A stretch of DNA of 64,000 nt, from positions 101,845,762 to 101,909,761 of the forward strand of contig OY740769.1 of assembly GCA_963513935.1 (NCBI GenBank). Reading direction: 5' to 3'. The notes beneath the pieces are model-generated. The model did not search any database. It saw nothing but the letters and a program-made list of their open reading frames with translations, and was not told the origin of the DNA. The DNA is from Aphrophora alni. Lineage: Eukaryota; Arthropoda; Insecta; Hemiptera; Aphrophoridae. Positions within the stretch are counted from its first letter, which is position 1. Every line of letters starts with the position of its first letter. The translations under genes were made by a program, and so were the position numbers. Shown piece after piece: positions 59,361 through 64,000 of the stretch.

Positions 59361-59527
59361 ATTTAAATTATCGATTTTGGTTATGGTTATTTGTATCTAT
59401 AACGTTTTTGTATAATTTTTTGTAACGTTCTTCTTGATGTTCATTTGTCTCTCATAGTTTGTGAGATATCTATATACATTCATTGCAGGAATTTAGAATT
59501 ATATAATGTATTCTTTGTAATTAATTA

Positions 59528-59531
<4 letters not shown>
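59361..59531 (+). other. Probable 3' UTR of the RT remnant
   Basis: The sequence between the last RT codons and the AT tract would fit an element ending in a microsatellite-like tail, as some CR1/Jockey-group elements do. No other copy in the window confirms it. Confidence 0.3.
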
Positions 59532-59574
<43 letters not shown>

Positions 59575-59589
59575 CATATATATATATTA
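59532..59589. repeat. (AT)n microsatellite
   Basis: 58 bp of AT with G and C interruptions. Confidence 0.95.
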
Positions 59590-62500
59590 TTTTTGTATTT
59601 AAATTTAAGTTTTACTGATTATATAATATTGTACTGAGGTCAGATTGTATTGTGACAACTTCTCCACTTGTCGATTGAACAGCTGCTAAATTGACTACTT
59701 GAGTATAATTAATTAAGAAGTAACAATTGTTGATTATAGGAACTGCAGTCAAGTCCACTAGTGGCTTTTGTAGTTAATGTGTTTACTGATTTACTGTTAA
59801 TTGGTTAAATAACTTTAAAATAAATTAAAAATCAAATTATTGATTTGGTGAAGTAGGACGTTTGGCCTCATTTGAGAAAATAAAAAATAATACACCACGT
59901 TAATAATGTATAAGCTGCATATATAAAGCTATAGTAAATTGTTATCAGCTAACAAATGTAGAAATAATGCCTATATGGCGTTTATTAATTAAAATTGAAT
60001 ACATTTTTAAAATATTTGTACTAAGCCTGAAATTTGTTACCTTAAACCTCAAGTAGGAGTGATGACTAGGCTAAACTTTTGATAGAGGGGACGAAAGGTA
60101 GTTCACTCTGTTGAATCGTTAGGTAACCACTCCGTTAGCACACAACCTGTAGCAGTTAGTTGACCAGTTGTTTACCATTCCTTATGGTGTATAGTTCTGT
60201 AACTTGTGAATTTTCTGATCAAGTTTGTTTCTAGTCTTAACTATTTTGACTGATCTAGCCAAGCTGGGCTAACCTAACCAGGGTTCCTTTCATAGATTAT
60301 TTAGTTTCAGTTTAAGTATCCAACATGGTTCCAGGCTAGTTTTGGGCAATTGGTTTTAGCTTACGTTTTGGGGTTTTTCAATAATGTTCTAAGTTTATCA
60401 CTTTACAAAGCGGTTAAATAGTATCAATAAATACTCAGCTCATTCTTATTTCACGGTTTATATTAGGCTATTACAAAACTTTGTGTTTAGATAATAAATT
60501 AAATAGCCACTAGTATGAAATAACTATCTATTTATAAATTAATTATTGAAAAAAAAAATTATTTGGTTATAACAAAGAAATAATAATAATTTTATTTATT
60601 AAAATATTTAAAAGCTTAAGAAACTTAATCTCAGGTTAAAGTTCTCGCCGGCACAGTCCAAACCTTCACAAGTTTAGCAAATTTATATATTAAAATATTT
60701 ATAACAAAAAAAAATTACATATATATAACAACTGTAACATACAAACATAAATATCAATTAGGGCCAATTTAAAGTTCAAATTCCTAAACATTACTAATTA
60801 AATTATTGATTTATAACGTTTTATATATATTCAATTCACAGTACATATATATATATAATTAATAGTTGGTTATTGTTCACTTTGTCTCTAATTAATGTCC
60901 TTATCAAATTATTTGCTAATAATCAAAAATAGATAAATACCAAGTATTAGCACAGTTATAATAAATTAATAAATAAATCCATCTCACCATATATAAAGTT
61001 CTGTTCAATAACCTGTATTTATTTTTGTTATATCTTCTTTCTATAACTTCTATAAACCGAACAATCAATATTAATCACAAAAAAAACTATTCTGAAATTT
61101 TTCTTCAAATTTTATCACTATTTGAGAAAACAGATCTGCTCTGTTCTGTAATATAAATCATACTGGTAATAATAATTTTAAATTTTGTTAACAAAGGAAT
61201 ATTTTAGTTTTGCTTTGTTGTCTTAAAATATCTTTTTCTTCTTTTTTTTTTTTAACTTCTTTGCACTTTTAACATTATATATTTAATTTATAACTTAATC
61301 TAAACAAATTTATTAACTATTAAATATTTAAAATTACAGTTCTCTTTGACAATTTTTTATTTTTTATTTATTTAGTGGTTTTTTTTTTTTTTTTTTTTTT
61401 GGCTAACTCTACCATATTTAATTATTTTTATTTAACTATTGCATATTCCATTTTTTTAAAAAATAATTTGAATAGATTGTGAGTTGTCTCAAGTATATGG
61501 CTACTAATAATAACAAAATGTAATAATAACAAAATATTAAAACAAAATAACAAAATGTACATTATTGTAAATCATTTTATTTCTAAATTTCATCGCGATC
61601 GGTGCAGACGTTTAGCCGTAACTGCGTAACGAACATACGAAATGCTAAATGGTCGAGTTAAAACAATTTATATCTTCGTTTAGTCAATATAAATTCCAAT
61701 ACATTAGCTGCAACATTACCAAGCATAATAATTGATTTAAACTATAAGTTATTTGGATGAATTACAATATGATTTTTTACGGTCTTGTAATTTTGTCTTT
61801 AATTTATGTTATGGTTTTATTTTACAGTTTTATCAATTTTACTGTAGGTTTTATTATTATTGTAATTTTCTTTGAATATAACCATTAAAGGTATATATAT
61901 ATATACACACAATTAGCCGTTGATCTTTTCTTTAAAAACGCCAGTTAGGAACTTTTCCGTTAAAAAGTGTAAATATACCATCTTCACGTCAAAACTTCGA
62001 ATAACTTAAAACCAGGATATGCAATTTTTATTCAAACGTTTGAGCCGAACCTTGACTAAAAGAAAAGTAGTTTTTGTAATTAAATATAAAAATAACAAAA
62101 TAACTTTGAGGTTGTCTCATATGGTGTGGCAAAGCCCGAAGAATAATAACTGGATTTACACCTTTCATCGTGCAGTCATGGGTTTGACCCCTCACTTACA
62201 ACATTCCTATTAGGTTGAACAATGCTTGTTCTGTTCTGATTCTAAGCTATATTATAATCTGATTCACGGTTTTTATACTACAATCTTTTCTTCTTTTTTT
62301 AATAAGGCGATGATGATGATGAACGAGAACTTTTTCGTCTTAAAATGATGAACGTTGACAACGGATCATTTTTAACAAAACGTGTAATTTTCATAAAGTA
62401 TTACTGAACTGCATTTTTTTAAAGTGAGAGTTGGGAAATTGGGTTTTAGATATATTGGCATTTCACCAAAATATGAGGCTGTTTAAGTGATATTAAAACT

Positions 62501-63489
62501 TAAGTTGACGTTCATGCTTGTTTCCTATTATTTGAGCAATCACTTCTGAACAAGATAGTTTTGAAAGTTGGCAACCAATATATTTGGTTTGGTTCTTTAG
62601 AGACTTTATTTTATACAAATATTCAGAAAATGGGAATTAAATAACCCCAAAATTTTGACCTTAATTTGGGTGTGTGGAAATGTTTGTTTATTTGTGTGTT
62701 CTAAGACATTATACAATCATGGTAAATTTGAAGTTCCTACTTTGAAAGGTTTTGTTACAATGTCAGACGAACAGGCGAACTCACTTCGACGTAATAAATG
62801 AGAGTGACAAAGAAATAAACTATATACATAGCCGCGTTAAATTAATCAGGTAGCAACAAATATTCAGGACAAAACAAACTAAAAATAGAATGTGAAGTAT
62901 TTCCTCCCATATTTCATATACCACATTCTACAAAGACTTTTTCAACCATTGTGTGCCAAAATCTAAACCATTTCCACTTCCAACCGCCGCTGAATCATAT
63001 TGTCTTATAGCTCATTTTAATTAGACATTATATGACTCACTTGAAGGAAGAACTTTGCCATCAACATAATCAATTTTACGTTATTACATCTTGTCTAGCT
63101 GATTGATCTGCTCCTTGCGGGATTTAATTGAACTAACGCTCACATATTGTGAGAGTGGACGCTAATAACACTCTACCTGTGTGGAAATATTACCACTATC
63201 TGTCTTATACATGAGTTATGAGAAGTCTTTAAACACTAAATATGTTTTATGATAGGTCATTTTAAATAGAGACCGCAGGCACGCCGAGCATCATTAAAAT
63301 GTCACTCGAATGTCCGCCCATATAATGGGTAAACAATATGAACTATGGGATGAAAATTGGGCTTGAATTTGTACTGAATTACGAAGACTCTTGTCCATAT
63401 TACGTTTTATACACTATGAAATGTCTCTCTATAGTGAAAGTCAATTGACACCAATATAGCGGACTTATTGATACGACTTTTATTCAAAT
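59590..63489. other. AT-rich DNA, no supported gene
   Basis: Nearly 4 kb, strongly AT-rich around 60.4-61.5 kb, with T runs. At 61575-61640, TTCATCGCGATCGGTGCAGA then CGTAACTGCGTAACGAAC resembles motifs common in insect non-autonomous repeats. At about 62120-62200, TGGCAAAGCCC followed by GGGTTTGACCCC loosely resembles tRNA boxes A and B, but no cloverleaf is apparent. Confidence 0.45.
61379..61400. repeat. Poly(T) tract, 22 nt
   Basis: Uninterrupted T run in AT-rich DNA. Confidence 0.9.
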
Positions 63490-63774
63490 AAATTATGCAA
63501 ACACATTGCACAAACTTTCTCGTTCATTTATTCCTAAAATTAAATAAAAACCAAACACAAAATAATTGTCATCAAAATTATCAGTTCATTAGTTATCAAT
63601 CAAAAAGTGAAAATGTACCACGGAGGCTGTCTTTGAAAAATAAGAGCCTAAACTTGCTTCGATTGTGCCAATAATACATCCTAAGAGTAAATAGTATTTT
63701 ATTCAACTTGAACTTTTAATGACAGCACTTAATTCATTTTTCATAATAAATTATTTCTGAACCGTAAAATCGTA

Positions 63775-63776
<2 letters not shown>
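63490..63776 (-). repeat. Family B copy (-)
   Basis: TTGCACAAACTTTCTCGTTC, CCTAAAATTAAATAAAAACC, CTTGCTTCGATTGTGCCAAT and TTTCTGAACCGTAAAATCGT run in the reversed family order. It stops at the (AC)n tract. Confidence 0.7.

Positions 63777-63868
<92 letters not shown>
63777..63868. repeat. (AC)n(AT)n compound microsatellite
   Basis: 36 bp of AC followed by 56 bp of AT (one TT interruption), starting exactly where a family B copy breaks off. Confidence 0.95.
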
Positions 63869-63870
<2 letters not shown>

Positions 63871-64000
63871 TAACGATAATTATTATATTATAATTTCAAA
63901 AATATTATATAAATCAAAAATCATGAATTAATTAGTCATACCTTGGATTGTCAACACATAAGGAAAGTTATTAATGATGAAGTCCAAATATACTCTTTAA

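Noticed and set aside
62117..62200. tRNA- or SINE-like boxes (TGGCAAAGCCC and GGGTTTGACCCC)
   Set aside because: No acceptor or anticodon stems can be paired convincingly, and no second copy is seen.
63035..63090. Minus-strand coding-like stretch DYVDGKVLPS before a GTGAGT donor
   Set aside because: An in-frame stop lies just upstream and no acceptor AG falls between it and the open part.

Overview
This window looks like intergenic or intronic DNA from a large, AT-rich animal genome, most likely an arthropod and probably an insect. The clues are long AT, GT/AC and tetranucleotide microsatellites, long A and T runs, a dense layer of decayed dispersed repeats on both strands, and reverse-transcriptase remnants of non-LTR (LINE) type in LOA/I-like, Jockey-like, RTE-like and CR1/Jockey-like flavours. 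Nothing bacterial or organellar is visible. I see no complete host protein-coding gene, no convincing tRNA or rRNA, and no CRISPR array. I cannot name the species.

Layout. 0-12 kb: dispersed repeats (families B and E, defined below), a 53-T run, and one possible 41-nt host micro-exon on the minus strand near 4.1 kb. 11.85-12.6 kb: a less AT-rich patch with clustered CCAAT boxes and a strong minus-strand splice-donor-like site, the best promoter candidate in the window. 13.9-17.9 kb: one copy of a 390-bp repeat (family D), family B copies and a 56-A run. 19.9-22.7 kb: a very young 191-bp tandem duplication and a 48-bp satellite array whose monomers can form hairpins. 24.1-26.0 kb: a young, 5'-truncated LOA/I-like retrotransposon with intact RT C-terminal and RNase H domains, flanked by 9-bp direct repeats and inserted in an older family B repeat. 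31.2-32.2 kb: a 5'-truncated Jockey-like element on the minus strand. 32.66-33.57 kb: a fold-back element with arms of about 300 bp. 39.5-41 kb: an ORF2 C-terminal remnant, a Helitron-like end with a tetranucleotide core, and an RT remnant split by an (AT)n tract. 41.9-42.6 kb: the second long copy of family D and a 161-bp (TG)n tract. 42.6-46 kb: three RTE-tail-like fragments and family E. 47.5-48.4 kb: a pair of direct repeats. 49.6-52.7 kb: further repeats and an RTE-like RT remnant. 54.9-56.1 kb: families E and B. 58.2-59.6 kb: a longer, frameshifted RT remnant. 60-64 kb: almost featureless AT-rich DNA ending in an (AC)n(AT)n tract.

Repeat families named here. B is an unclassified repeat of roughly 0.7-1 kb with at least 15 copies or fragments; its + orientation runs from a TCTGTCTGTC-like tract through a GTTCAAATTTTAGTGAAAT core to a GAGAAAGTT end. 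C is a repeat carrying TCGAAACGTC-like motifs. D is a 390-bp repeat with one long copy on each strand. E is a repeat of about 500-700 bp on both strands. F is a direct pair at 47.5/48.1 kb. G comprises fragments resembling the 3' end of RTE-type elements. Apart from the possible micro-exon and promoter patch, everything visible is mobile-element debris; the LOA-like and Jockey-like copies look like the most recent arrivals.
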